64,000 bases of DNA from positions 352,074 through 416,073 of the forward strand of contig MNCI01026399.1 of NCBI GenBank assembly GCA_015680685.1. The letters run 5' to 3'. This DNA is from Gnetum montanum (lineage: Eukaryota; Streptophyta; Gnetopsida; Gnetales; Gnetaceae). Below the pieces are notes generated by a model. It was not told the origin of the DNA. It saw nothing but the letters and a program-made list of their open reading frames with translations, and did not search any database. Made by a program: the position numbers and the translations under genes. This document shows positions 10,704-21,358 of the stretch, piece by piece. Position 1 is the first letter of the stretch. Every line of letters begins with the position of its first letter.

Positions 10704-13591
10704 TTCATGGGTTGATGCATATGCATAGATGCAATCTGGTCTTTTATCTATATAGATGTGCATACCATTCTCATTTATGCCACATTTGGTCATTCTTGTA
10801 GTAAAGCTCTTATAGTTTTCTTCTATAGGACTTATCCCAAGTTTCCTTTAAGTGCCTACAACATGGATAGAATTGATTAAATGAAGCTTTATTTGAGTGT
10901 ATGATATACCTAGACACTTCAGCATTTCGACAACAAAAACAAGATTGATTCTCTCCATTACAACACTTGCAATAGTTTGCTTTATTTCTAGTAATTCACT
11001 TTATGATGCATTTTACTTCAAAGCATTTAGACAATTATTATTTTATTCCATAATTGCATAAGTATGCCCACTTCAAACATAAGTATTAACATTTGGTAAT
11101 TCTAGCAATGGATACTTGGTACACCCAACAATAGCCATTTGGTAACCTAGCAACATTAGTATAAGTTCAAAATGCAAATAGAGAGTAGAAATAGATGCTT
11201 TATGCTTAGGCTAACTTAGATTATTGTTCGTTCAATAATTACTTAGGAATTAATATTTTGAATCATTCTATTATCTTGAATATTTTAATTATAAAAAATA
11301 TAAAATAATAATAATAATAATGAAAATATATTATTCCTCAATTAGACTTAACCATACCCATTAAGCTACACAAGTGATGATCAAGAAGACAATGACCAAC
11401 AACATCACATCTAATTGTCTAGGATACTTTCAACATTGTGTTCCATGGAATTTGACTGGATCACATGTATATGCTTGTGATTTGTATTGTTGTACATAGG
11501 AGACACTTTCTACTCATCAATGCCTAAATGTATAAGCTATTAAATGCTTAGCCATACTATCTATGCAAATGGTATAGCCCATATCTAGCATTATCCTAGG
11601 TAGAAGACCATACTTGAAGCTAAAGCAAATGATCATAGCTCCTACCCTTCACTACAAGATTATAATAAATGATGAGTTCCAAGTTGAAAACATTAGTAGC
11701 CATATTAATAAACATTGAAAATTATTTTTAAAATCACTTGGTAAATGATGAGTGACAAGCTAAAAGCATTATTTTTACTAGGGAAGTAATACACTACAAG
11801 GTTAATGAACACTTCTTTGTTTTATTAATGAAGAAATAATATTCAAATTGTTCATGTTCCTTTGCTATGTCACTAGAAAATCAGGTGGACCATGTTTTAA
11901 TCTTGGCCTATGGAAAGGTAATAAAAATAACTAGATAAATAATTTTTCTAAAAATATTCTTGGGATATCATTGGAAGGGCATCTACGCCATGTCAAGCAA
12001 GCTACTTCTAAAAATTTCATGATCTCTTTGACTAGTTTCGCCATGTGACTAAAAAGGCATGTAACCCATGTTTAAAGGTGTTTTTGTAACGGGATTAACA
12101 TTGGCCATGTGGCAAGAAAGGTATGTGATTCATGTTTGAAGATGAATTGCTAACCAGTGGCCCAAGGTCCACATCTCTCATAGTGCTAATTAATTAACTA
12201 TTTTATCTTCATATTCTTATCTTATTTTATTATTGGAGTAATCATGTATTCATGTAGTAATTTATTGGTCTCATGGTTGTGGTCCTAAGAATGATGAAAT
12301 GTGATGTTATTATTAATGAATGGACTTGGTTTGGAATCCCAATTGGTAGGTATGATAGTCATTTTAATCACATCTTATAAATGGGACCTAATAAGACCAT
12401 GGTTATGTACCTTATGTTTCATTTTCTCTATCCTTGCTAATTTCATCTCACCTCACTATTAGTGTGAAATTACAATCTCCTTGGTTATGGGTGACATAGT
12501 ATAAATCTCTTAACCCAAGAAAGGTGTGTGATGATTGGAATATTAATATGATTAACATTTAACTTCTAAGATACCCATAGACATTTGTAATAGTAGTTAT
12601 GCAAGGACTATATGGGCAAGAGCTTGCTTTGAAGAGGATCTACTTGCATAACTCATGTCGAACATGGCTATAGACTAACCTGTTACCCATTAACTTTCAT
12701 AGTAGCATCATAGATAACTTTCCTATTGATCATGCAACTTTTGAAACTTACTTCTCATGATTTTATAATGGTTTTTATTGATGTTTAGTGATTTTTGCTA
12801 AATCTAAACTATTATGAAATCATAATAGACTAATTTTCATGATTTTATAATGTTTTGAATGTTGGTTGAATGCATACCTTAGCCTAAAAAACCCCAAGAG
12901 CCTCTAAAAAGTTAAAAAAAATTAAAGAAGTTTAAAATATTTATGATTTAAATGAAAAATAATAATTTTGGGGGCTACAACATTGCATTGATGTTGTAGT
13001 TAATAAGTGATGCAACTACGACATTGCATTTGAGATGTCGCTACATAAAAATGTTATATATAGTTGCTCCCTCTCAAGTTTGCATTATTTTTTAAAAACA
13101 TAATAAGGATTTTTTGCATTTTCTAGAGCATAGAGCCTTCTACATGTGATATCACAGAATTTGAATCTTTAGTTTATTCAAAAACCCTTGCAATCTAGGA
13201 GTTGCACTCTATGTCATGGGGTACTTAGAAACATAATTTGAAAATTTTTCTAAGATCTATTTTTAAATAGTCAAGGTAAATAATGATAAAAATGAATTAA
13301 AAATTAATAATTTAATGATTTAATTACCTTAGGATCTTATGAATGTGATTTTACAATTATCTTATGTTTTTAACATCAAATGTTTCAAGTTTTGGTTTAA
13401 CCAAAGATCTAAATAGGATTGGAATACTAAGGAAAAAGTATCAAAGACTAACATTAGCCCTTTGATCATTGCAAACAGGATGTAAAAAATTCCTTGAGGT
13501 TAAAGGATCTATTCAAGAATAGGAAAAGGTTTCCAAGAGAAGTAAGATATGGACAAGGACATGACCAAGAGATACAATAGCTATAACGATT
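10704..13591. other. AT-rich region without a recognisable gene
   Basis: No coding sequence, RNA gene or intact LTR could be supported. Small structures are present: an AAT microsatellite at about 11303-11322, a degenerate 64-bp duplication starting GCCATGTG at 12040 and 12104, and two hairpins at 12975-12999 (9-bp arms CTACAACAT/ATGTTGTAG) and 13019-13040. The last 200 bases run into the element A insertion site and belong with 33514 onwards. Confidence 0.5.
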
Positions 13592-13596
13592 CCAAG
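13592..13596. other. Left target-site duplication of element A (CCAAG)
   Basis: CCAAG directly before the left LTR is repeated exactly at 33509-33513 after the right LTR. Five bases is the usual gypsy length. Confidence 0.9.
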
Positions 13597-14396
13597 TGAT
13601 GATTGGCAAGATACCACTACACTCAGCCATACGAATACAAGTGTTTCACGCACGATCTGGTCGAACTCCAAGGACTAAGTGCTTATGTGCCCTAATGGAA
13701 CACTCAGGGTTAATCAATCGTTGTCCTCCCAAACTTACTTGTATTGTCATGGTTGTATGGTTAAGTAAGCTTGAGGTATGTGATTTTTATAACCTTTATC
13801 TTTTTAATGTCTTATGCTAATAAGGGAAGGGAAAGAGAACTAAGTGACTAACTTATATTAACAATTCATTAACTAAGTTCTAATTGTTCCTAACACTAGT
13901 ATCTGTTCCCACTTGCCGCACACATCCTAAACTAGTGCAACGCTGTTGGGATTACCAAACACTAATCGTTACTAGGTTACCAAGCGCTACACACATGCTC
14001 GAAGTGGTCGTCCTAAGTGTACTTAACTAAGAGAGTCAAAGGTTGAGAGAGAGATTAATTAACTAGGAAAGAATTTAAATATTCAACAATAATTAATTAC
14101 TATTTAGCTTAATCTATATGTTGCAAGGTTTATCATAAAGTTCATCTTTATTGCCATACACAAATGTGTGCTTAGGTACAAATTGCTCGAATAAAGATTC
14201 ATTCACTCTATGACTCCTATTGCGAGCACACAGAAATTATTCTATCTCTAGAATGGTAAAACTATAAGAGTTTAGCAAAGGGTCTAACTCTAACTATCTT
14301 GAACAAGGCAAGCCACCTCTTATTTATAGAATATGAGGTAGGATGCAATATCGCGTGGCGGATGCGATATCGCGTACACAATATCAAGGCTCATCA
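13597..14396 (-). repeat. 3' LTR of element A (left on the + strand)
   Basis: 800 bp, TGATGATTGG...CTCATCA as written on the + strand. Read on the minus strand it starts TGATGAGCC, has repeated ATATC motifs (14347, 14366, 14380) and then a TATAAATA-like box just downstream (complement of TTATTTATAG near 14320-14330). It matches the LTR at 32723-33508 with, by eye, several percent mismatches, so the insertion is not recent. Confidence 0.92.
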
Positions 14397-14406
14397 TACC
14401 CCCATG
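14397..14406 (-). other. Polypurine tract of element A
   Basis: On the minus strand CATGGGGGTA abuts the 3' LTR. Element C has the same tract at 38717-38726. Confidence 0.75.
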
Positions 14407-15510
14407 ATTGAATGAAAACTCATCCTCAAGTTCCTTACAAAATATTGGGAAGGTATGGGATTATTGACTTGAATGACACTAATGGTGAATGGGGTGACAC
14501 GTGAACGGATCTATCATTACAATACATGGCAATATTAGTGTTCATGATCATAAGAGTGAACACTATACACATTTGACATCTGGCCTTATTTGGCAACTGA
14601 GAGAGAAGAGAGAGAGAAAGAAGAAAAAGAAGATGTGTTACTGCCGACGCCAAAATTACGCCTTTGATTGTTCGTCCATAACCGTGCCATCAATCTTGTT
14701 CCTTGCATGACTATTCCAGCACCAGTCCATCCTAAGTGTTTTCTCTAGCTTCAGTCCATTGGTGTATGATTACCATCTGCACACACAACACAGTCTCATA
14801 TTAGCAAAGATAAATAAATCACAATGCAATTGATACCTTGCCTCAGTGTACAGTCCATTGGTTGAGTTGTGATATGGCTAATACGGATTCTAGAGATCTA
14901 ACACTAGTGACTACCCAAGGTGTAGGGGTTAGGAGAAAATTGAAAAAATTGGACCAAGACCCCCATGACTAAGAGCGATCCTCTGGTAGCGATAGAATGG
15001 AAAAATATAAGGAATAAGAAAGATGGAGAAAAAGAAACAACGGCAACCCCGATAAAATGGATGTCAGAGTTGGAAATGAACAAAATAAATGTTGATTGCA
15101 GCAATGTTTAAGGGAAAGAAGTTAACTGATGCACCAATTAGGAATGCCAGTGGGTCCTCCCCAAAGAAGGCTCATGCCCTTAATGCCCTGACAATCCCAT
15201 ATTCAAAGAGTTCGTAGGCTCTGGAAATGTCATTTGGAAGTAAGAGTTAAAGTCTTAACCACAAGATTTTACAAAAAAGAAAACAATGCATCAACCAAAA
15301 TATAGACTATTGATACAACTGGAAATGAGGTGGAAAATGGAGAATAATGATGAGGAGAAGAGAATGGAATGGAGTCCCAAGAACAATGTGGTGTACATCC
15401 CCTTGTGTATTTATGGTTAATGTGACTTAGTAGATCTCATTCCAAACCCAGCCTCAAACAATCCACATCTAGTGACTTCGCATTAATACACTTGGCCAAT
15501 CCATCCACTT
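14407..15510 (-). other. 3' noncoding tail of element A (part beyond B)
   Basis: Closely similar to 38727-39830 in element C. Two minus-strand ORFs are shared by both copies: 72 codons (14435-14653; C 38755-38973) and 66 codons (14904-15104; C 39223-39423). The first begins with a leucine/serine-rich hydrophobic run, but that run is encoded by a simple GA-rich purine tract on the + strand, so it may be chance. I see no domain in either and do not call them genes. Confidence 0.55.
15506..15510. other. Left target-site duplication of element B (CACTT)
   Basis: CACTT before the B 5' LTR is repeated exactly at 25577-25581. The C copy has a single CACTT at the same place. Confidence 0.92.
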
Positions 15511-15660
15511 TGAAACACCACTAATTTCGACCTAACACTATGAAATAAGAAAAACTCAAAGCCTTTGAGGTTTCAGGAGGTAAAAATTTGACTAAGGCAT
15601 GGAACTCACATCGGGCTTGTCAAGCTAGGCCTACCCTCAGCGTGAGCAACTCCAACGACT

Positions 15661-16200
15661 TCAAGATCAAGTCAAAGATGGTTCAATCTAAGGGTGCAAG
15701 TCATCTTCATAGGGTCATTGTTGTCCACTTCAAGTTTCAGCATTTGGGAGTTCATATTTTAGGCCAGATTGCACAACTTTCATAGGTCACGCTGAGGTCA
15801 TGCTGGCAGTGTGAGTATAGCATGAGCAACTCCAAGAGCCTTAAAATCAAGTTTAAATGGTCTAACTTTGAAGGTGCAAGTCATTCTCAAGGTCCATTGA
15901 TGACTACTTCAAGTCCCAGCCTCTAGAATTCTAGACTTTAGGTCCAAAATCACAAAGATTTTGTCACTCATGCTGAGCTCACGCTGACAACATGAGTCCA
16001 ACGTGAGCTACAAAAAGTGGCTCAAATCAAGACACACTCAAGCTCAATTTTCAACATGCAGTTCACTCTTAGGGTCAATCACAACCAGGAAATTTTTGCA
16101 CTCAAAGAACAGGCTTCAAAGATCAAAAATTAGTGTGAAATGTGTCATTTTCATCAAGTCACACTGAGGTCACACTGGCAACGTGAGTACAGCATGAGTC
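15661..16200 (+). repeat. Three 180-bp tandem units in the U3 of B
   Basis: Units begin at 15661, 15841 and 16021 with (T/C)(C/T)(A)A.ATCAAG, exactly 180 bp apart. Each has a middle block AGGGTCAATC-like and ends with a CACGCTGAGGTCACGCTGGC-type block followed by CGTGAG, an imperfect inverted repeat. In the 3' LTR they start at 24038, 24230 and 24410; the first spacing is 192 because a 12-bp CTAAGGTCACA piece is doubled. Confidence 0.85.
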
Positions 16201-16666
16201 CTGATCACGCCCAGTCAAAAGCATGCCAAACACACGCTGAGGACATGCTCAGATAAAATAAACTCACACTAGAAGCTTTTGTAAAACAGAAATGCCTCAA
16301 AAAGCCACAAAACCACTCACATCAGCATTCTACAGCATTCAATCCATAGATCAAGAAGTTCCAAGCGAGCAAGAGTCAATTTCTCTTGTTGTACATTATC
16401 ATCTTTGGAAATTTTCACCATTTGTGAGCTTGTTAAGCTCTTACGCTCCAAATTGTATCTGCTTCTATGGGTGTAAGCTAGCTTGCATAAGCCAATACAC
16501 GTTGTAAGATACAGTGCATCCAGTCAAGCACATAGATTGAGCTTTCCTGCACATGTCCAATTCACACGTAGTTGTCCATCAAACACCTATCACATGATCC
16601 GTTTTCCTCTCATCTCTCAGCCATTGATTCCATCCATGAAACCCGCGCTCGAGCCTAGCCAAACCT

Positions 16667-16674
16667 TATAAATA
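16667..16674 (+). promoter_or_regulatory. TATA box of the B 5' LTR
   Basis: TATAAATA in CTTATAAATACCC, conserved at 25052-25059 in the 3' LTR and at 2826-2833 in the F LTR. Confidence 0.65.
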
Positions 16675-17203
16675 CCCTGTCCATTCACATAAATGAGGTT
16701 GCCAATTTTGAAGGTTGATGGCTTAGGGAGCATCGATTAGCAACTTTGGACGCTCAGGCGCACATGACTCCAAGCATCCAAGCACCTGTAAACACATCAT
16801 TCTGGGGCTTAGCACTAGACTTTCCATCCACATATGCAACTACTCTTTGACCGATGCACATTCTTGCTATGCAATACAATATAGTTCATTATTACCTTCC
16901 ATTACATTGTTCACTTCATTTTATCTATTTTACACTTCTGCATACACTGTCGTAGTCACACTTTTTTTACATTTCGTACATCACCAGTTACAATAACCCC
17001 AGTGCAAGCCATAGCTTATGCTCAGGGAAGTCCTTGGTTGATCTGCGTGTAGACCATCCAAGGCACTTTGCCTTCGTTTTTTTTTCTTTTCCAGCTTGCT
17101 CTCACACGAAGGCAGGGCCGGCTATGTCTCTCTGGCAATCTTTCAGCGTTTGTTTTTTTTCCCTTCCAGCCTCACATCGATGATTTCGGTTAGCACAATA
17201 AAT

Positions 17204-17220
17204 TGGCGCTAGAAGGAGGG
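17204..17220 (+). other. Primer binding site of element B
   Basis: TGGCGCTAGAAGGAGGG follows the LTR end after six bases. The TGG start is required because tRNA 3' ends are CCA. I do not assign the tRNA with certainty. Confidence 0.75.
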
Positions 17221-17550
17221 CCAAAATGTTTACTGTCCCATCAAAACGTCAATCACGCTACCTATTAAACGCTACACAAACCAGGTGCTGAAACTCAAGC
17301 CTAGCTTGCTCAAGCCCACCCTAGTCTGCTCACGCTAAATTAATCAAGTGTACAACCCTATAAAACTCTTACATTACGCCCAATGTTTAAAGATCTACAA
17401 CTGCATCATCAGAACCCAAACAATGTACACACACTACTTAAACAAGCCAATTCATAGACAACCTACGAAGTAACGTTCCACCACCATCGACCGATCACAG
17501 TGAGCTCCTCTCAGTACTTGCAACCTACATCCTTCCTGGTTCACACCTAA

Positions 17551-17634
17551 CTTGTCAAGCTAGCTTACTCACGCCCAGCTTGTCAAGCTAGCTTACTCAC
17601 GTCCATCTTGTCAAGCCACCTTACTCGCGCTACT
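17551..17634 (+). repeat. Three 28-bp repeats in the B leader
   Basis: CTTGTCAAGC starts at 17551, 17579 and 17607, and the units end directly at the gag start codon at 17635. The first two are identical over CTTGTCAAGCTAGCTTACTC. Related CTTGTCAAGCTAGG sequence occurs in the U3 of the LTRs. Confidence 0.85.
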
Positions 17635-19785
17635 ATGGAATCTTCCCAGATCAACACAGCAATGCTGCAGATCTCTGACTTTGGGGTCGGGACCTCAAAC
17701 CCTATGACTGCGACCAAACCCATAACTGTCATTGAAGCGATAAACTCTCAAGGTTCAACTCGCTAGTCACTTAGACTACAAGGCAAGGACCCTACTTACA
17801 TAATCCTCACACCAGAACAATATAACTTCATTTTTGTGAAGATTCAAGCCAACTTTTCTGTCGACTACATAGAAAGAGAAGCAAAGCGAAACTATGAGCT
17901 CATTTACAAGGGAGGTCGTGAGTTCACTCCCTCAGTATTTGACGTGATCCCACTTTCCAAGCCCCATCATCAACTCATATCTCAACTTCTCATGGTAAGT
18001 AATCAAACCTTACAGCCACCTCCGATAGAGCCTCAAAGTGGAGATGAGGAAGATGACTTTGCGGCCTAATCTGAGCATGAGGATTCATACCATATCGTCA
18101 GTCCTCATGCCCATACAAACCCATCATTCCAACCTTTCCTAGAAGAAATCATACTTCCTTCTTTATCTGCAAACACTCGAGCACCAGCTTCTCTACAGGG
18201 AGTACCCACTTCCATTCCCACCTTGTCCATGCCCAACATTCAATCTGATACATCCATCTCCATCATACCTCCACAAGTGCAGTCCCAACAACCTCCTCCT
18301 TGAACTAATTCAGGATCAATTTTCTGACCCCAAGTAATTGGGATGCCATTAGTTATACCAGCTTCCACATCTACCCACTACATACCACAAGTACAAACCC
18401 ATGAACCACCTCTGATTACTTCAGCCCAACACGTTTAGGGTGTCACCTCACAACCTGTGGCTGGGCAATGGGTTTCACCAGTTGTTCAGCAATACCAAAC
18501 TACTCACTACAATGTACCACACCCTACAATCCCATCTCTGAATGTTGCTCCACCACAACAACCGACAATCCAATAGTCTTCCTTTCCACAAACAATGCAA
18601 CAATCAAACTACTAATCGCAATCTACTCAACCAGCCAGTCTGCCTATCGTCCAAGAGTGGGCAAACACAAAGAAATGATGCACTCATTAACTAAGGAGGT
18701 AAAGCACCTTAAAACTTCAAACACTGACGAAGTCAAGGTGTTGGAATTCTACCAAGATGACCCAATCAACCCTTCAGTTCCATAGTTAACCTTACCAAAG
18801 GGAATCTCATTACCTCAACTAACCAAATACAATGGAAAGGGAGATTTAAATGCCCATCTGGTAACATTTTGACTAGAATATCTATTGCTTCAAGCCTGGC
18901 CTCATGCAATTCTATGTGTATTTGCTATGTCCTTGATAGGAAAAGCCTTAGACTAGTACCGAGCTTTACCCCATAACTCCATATCCTCTCTAGAGGATTT
19001 GTTACATCAGTTTGTTACCCATTTCAAATATAATTTAAAGCTTGAAGCCACACTAGATGGTCTGATTCAAATTAAACAAGCGATGTTAGCGTCAATACAA
19101 AAATTTATTCAAAGGTGGAGTGCAATCCTGAATGAACTTCACGAGCCCATCCTTGAGACATACTTGCTTACCATTCTTAAGGCTGTCGTGAATGACTTCA
19201 TTAAATCAAAACTTTATTATTTGAGTGCTCGTACTTTGAGTCAAGCATTCGCACAAATTAAGAACATAGAAGAGGTGGTACAATCAAGTAATGATCCAGC
19301 TTACTTAGTCTTTAGGAGCCAACATATGAGGAAGGATAAGGATAAATCCAAAATGACGGTAGCAGCGATGGCGGAGATAGCTCGACCCAACAATTCAGGA
19401 CAGAAAGGAAAATAACCTGCTGCTCCAACTAGCCATGAAAGAACCACATCTACACCTACACCTGAATCTTCCTCAACTAAAACCACAAACATGGATCACA
19501 CTCGTACATTTGAACAAAAAGATCCTACCCAGTACACACCCTTGCCTATGAAGCCTTCACAATTATTAGATCAACTTCTAAGGGCCAAGCTAATCCAACA
19601 CAAAAAAATGTCCCTCACGGCATCCCAAAAACACGATCGATTCTATGAGTTGGCTTAAAACCTAACTTTAGCAATAGCCGATGAGCCCCCTGTTCCAAGA
19701 GGCTTTAAGTTGAATAGGTTTTTCGAATATCACCAACAGTGTGGGCATGGAACTAACTATTGTTTCACCTTAAAATAAGATATAC
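17635..19785 (+). pseudogene. Element B gag remnant (Tat-like)
   Basis: ATG at 17635 starts a frame MESSQINTAM that runs, with stops, into a proline- and glutamine-rich linker (about 18000-18640). A frameshift near 18660 leads to the capsid-like core: LPQLTKYNGKGDLNAHL, ALPHNSISSLEDLLHQF and the open piece 18999-19415. Further on, RGFKLNRFFEYHQQCGHGTN and YCFTLK...MIDRGEI (about 19700-19815) is the Tat/Ogre 'CxYHxxxGHxTxxC' zinc finger with its first cysteine lost. Gag would form the particle. Stops at several points make this copy dead. Confidence 0.85.
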
Positions 19786-20690
19786 AGCACATGATTGATA
19801 GGGGTGAAATAGTATTTGATGAGGCAAACCCTGTAAAGCCCCAAAACCAACCCATGGGGGTCTACAAGGATCCTCTCAATACTAAGGACACATCATATGT
19901 GATTAACACTATCCATGTGGAGAATGGACAAGACATCCCTCAAAAACCTTTCGTAATTCACAGGCCTTCTAAAATTACATCTACCTCAACACCTCCCCAA
20001 ACCCCTCTTGTCATGCACACATTCCCTGCACCACAAAAACCATTCATCGTTCGCGTACCTCCTTCTATTGCAGTAGCAACCACGCCATCAGAAAACTGAC
20101 TCACTCCCTTTGTGATCCGAGTGCCAAAACACCCTAACACACAACCCCCTACAATTCCCCCACGACCCTTGCGAGAGCGCCTTGCTGATAGGCTGACAAG
20201 AGAGTGCCTAGAAAAAGAGCATCATGGGCACTGAAGCCCATACCGCTAAATGCTATTCCTATGGTTCCGTCCACCAGTGAGCCTAGCATAATTCATCGAG
20301 ACAAAGGTACCTGCACTCTCAGTATCCCAAACTCAACATCACCAGTTACAAACACCAGAATCCCTCCACGAGAGATACGAATGCTAGGTCAAATGGACCA
20401 AGTCTCCACATACAAGAGCATCCCAAGTGATAAGGATCTAGTGAGTGCATTCACCCAAGTCACATAGGCCTTGAAACAAAAGAACACCTCCTTAAGCCTG
20501 TACAATCTAGTAATGACCTCAACGATACATAGGGAAGCTCTTGTGCGTATGTTGACTTCGATTCCTGTTAGTGAGGACCTTCCCACAGATGAGTCATCCA
20601 TCTATGCAGTACTATCCCCACAACCTTAAGAATCAAGGTCTACATCCCTAGAATTTCGTGCCAATGATATTAAGTGAGATGAGAAAACTG
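19786..20690 (+). pseudogene. Element B gag-protease linker
   Basis: Proline-, serine- and threonine-rich sequence in open pieces 19791-20099 and 20204-20467 links gag to protease. PxKP-type repeats (PQKPFV, PQKPFI) occur. Low complexity and no catalytic motif. Tat elements commonly have such a linker; function is not known from this sequence. Confidence 0.6.
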
Positions 20691-21358
20691 GAGAGGTCAC
20701 TACAGCCCCTATGTTCATAACAATACAAGTCAACCACTTCAAGATACGTAGGGTGCATGTCAATGACGATGCAGCAACAAACATAATACCCTTTCCTATC
20801 ATCGAAAAACTGGGTCTTACAAAGTAAATATAGCCCACAACGACTTCCTTTTTAAAATCCTTCAGTGGTTCCCATGTTGTGGTAAAAGCCATGCTTACCT
20901 TGGATTTCGTACCATGGGACCAGTTCCCCACATCAACTGAATTCGTAGCGGTTGATGAAATGCTGGGGTTCAATCTGATTCTAGGACAACCTTGGTTAGC
21001 TCAGCTTAGAGTCGTATCCTCATCAATCCATCAAGAAATCCACCTACCTTATGAGGGCAATGAAATCATCATACATGGGGACATGACAACATCGCTCACT
21101 TCCTCGCACTCGGGAATGGATCAAGGGTCAGAGCTTGAGTTCTTTAAGCCTAAACAAGAAACCATGAGTGCACTTCAAGACACAAACCAACCATTAACCC
21201 ATGATCATACTAAAACTAAGGAAGCACTGGACGACATAGACATAGGAGCCATTCCCGCTAACATCTCTTGGTCGGAGCTACCTTTTAACATCTCCAGTGA
21301 AGGGGAAGGGGAGTATAAGATCATACCTACATGTCCCACCCCTCACGTGAAACTATGA
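20691..21358 (+). pseudogene. Element B aspartic protease remnant
   Basis: The frame gives VNHFKIRRVHVNDDAATNII, then IIEKLGL, FVAVDEMLGFNLILGQPWLA and SSSIHQEIHLPYEGNEIIIH. The last two blocks are the diagnostic Tat/Ogre protease tail (LLGRPWIH...SSLHQKVKF). The usual DxGS/DSGA active site reads NDDAAT, so catalysis is probably lost. Two stops interrupt at 20825-20833. The open piece 20879-21358 carries the second half and ends in an acidic tail. No RT follows. Confidence 0.8.

Larger units (their letters stand above)
15511..17197 (+). repeat. 5' LTR of element B
   Basis: TGAAACACCACTAATTTCG to TTTCGGTTAGCACA. Its U3 carries three 180-bp imperfect units (15661-16200). TATA box at 16667-16674. 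It matches 23859-25576 along its length with many point changes and some indels. Confidence 0.92.

Noticed and set aside
11303-11322. AAT microsatellite and the TA run at about 21864-21880 as functional elements.
   Set aside because: Short simple repeats, common in AT-rich plant DNA.
14501-14710. + strand ORFs in the A and C tails (also 38821-39030).
   Set aside because: They run against the coding strand of the element and consist partly of a GA-rich simple tract.
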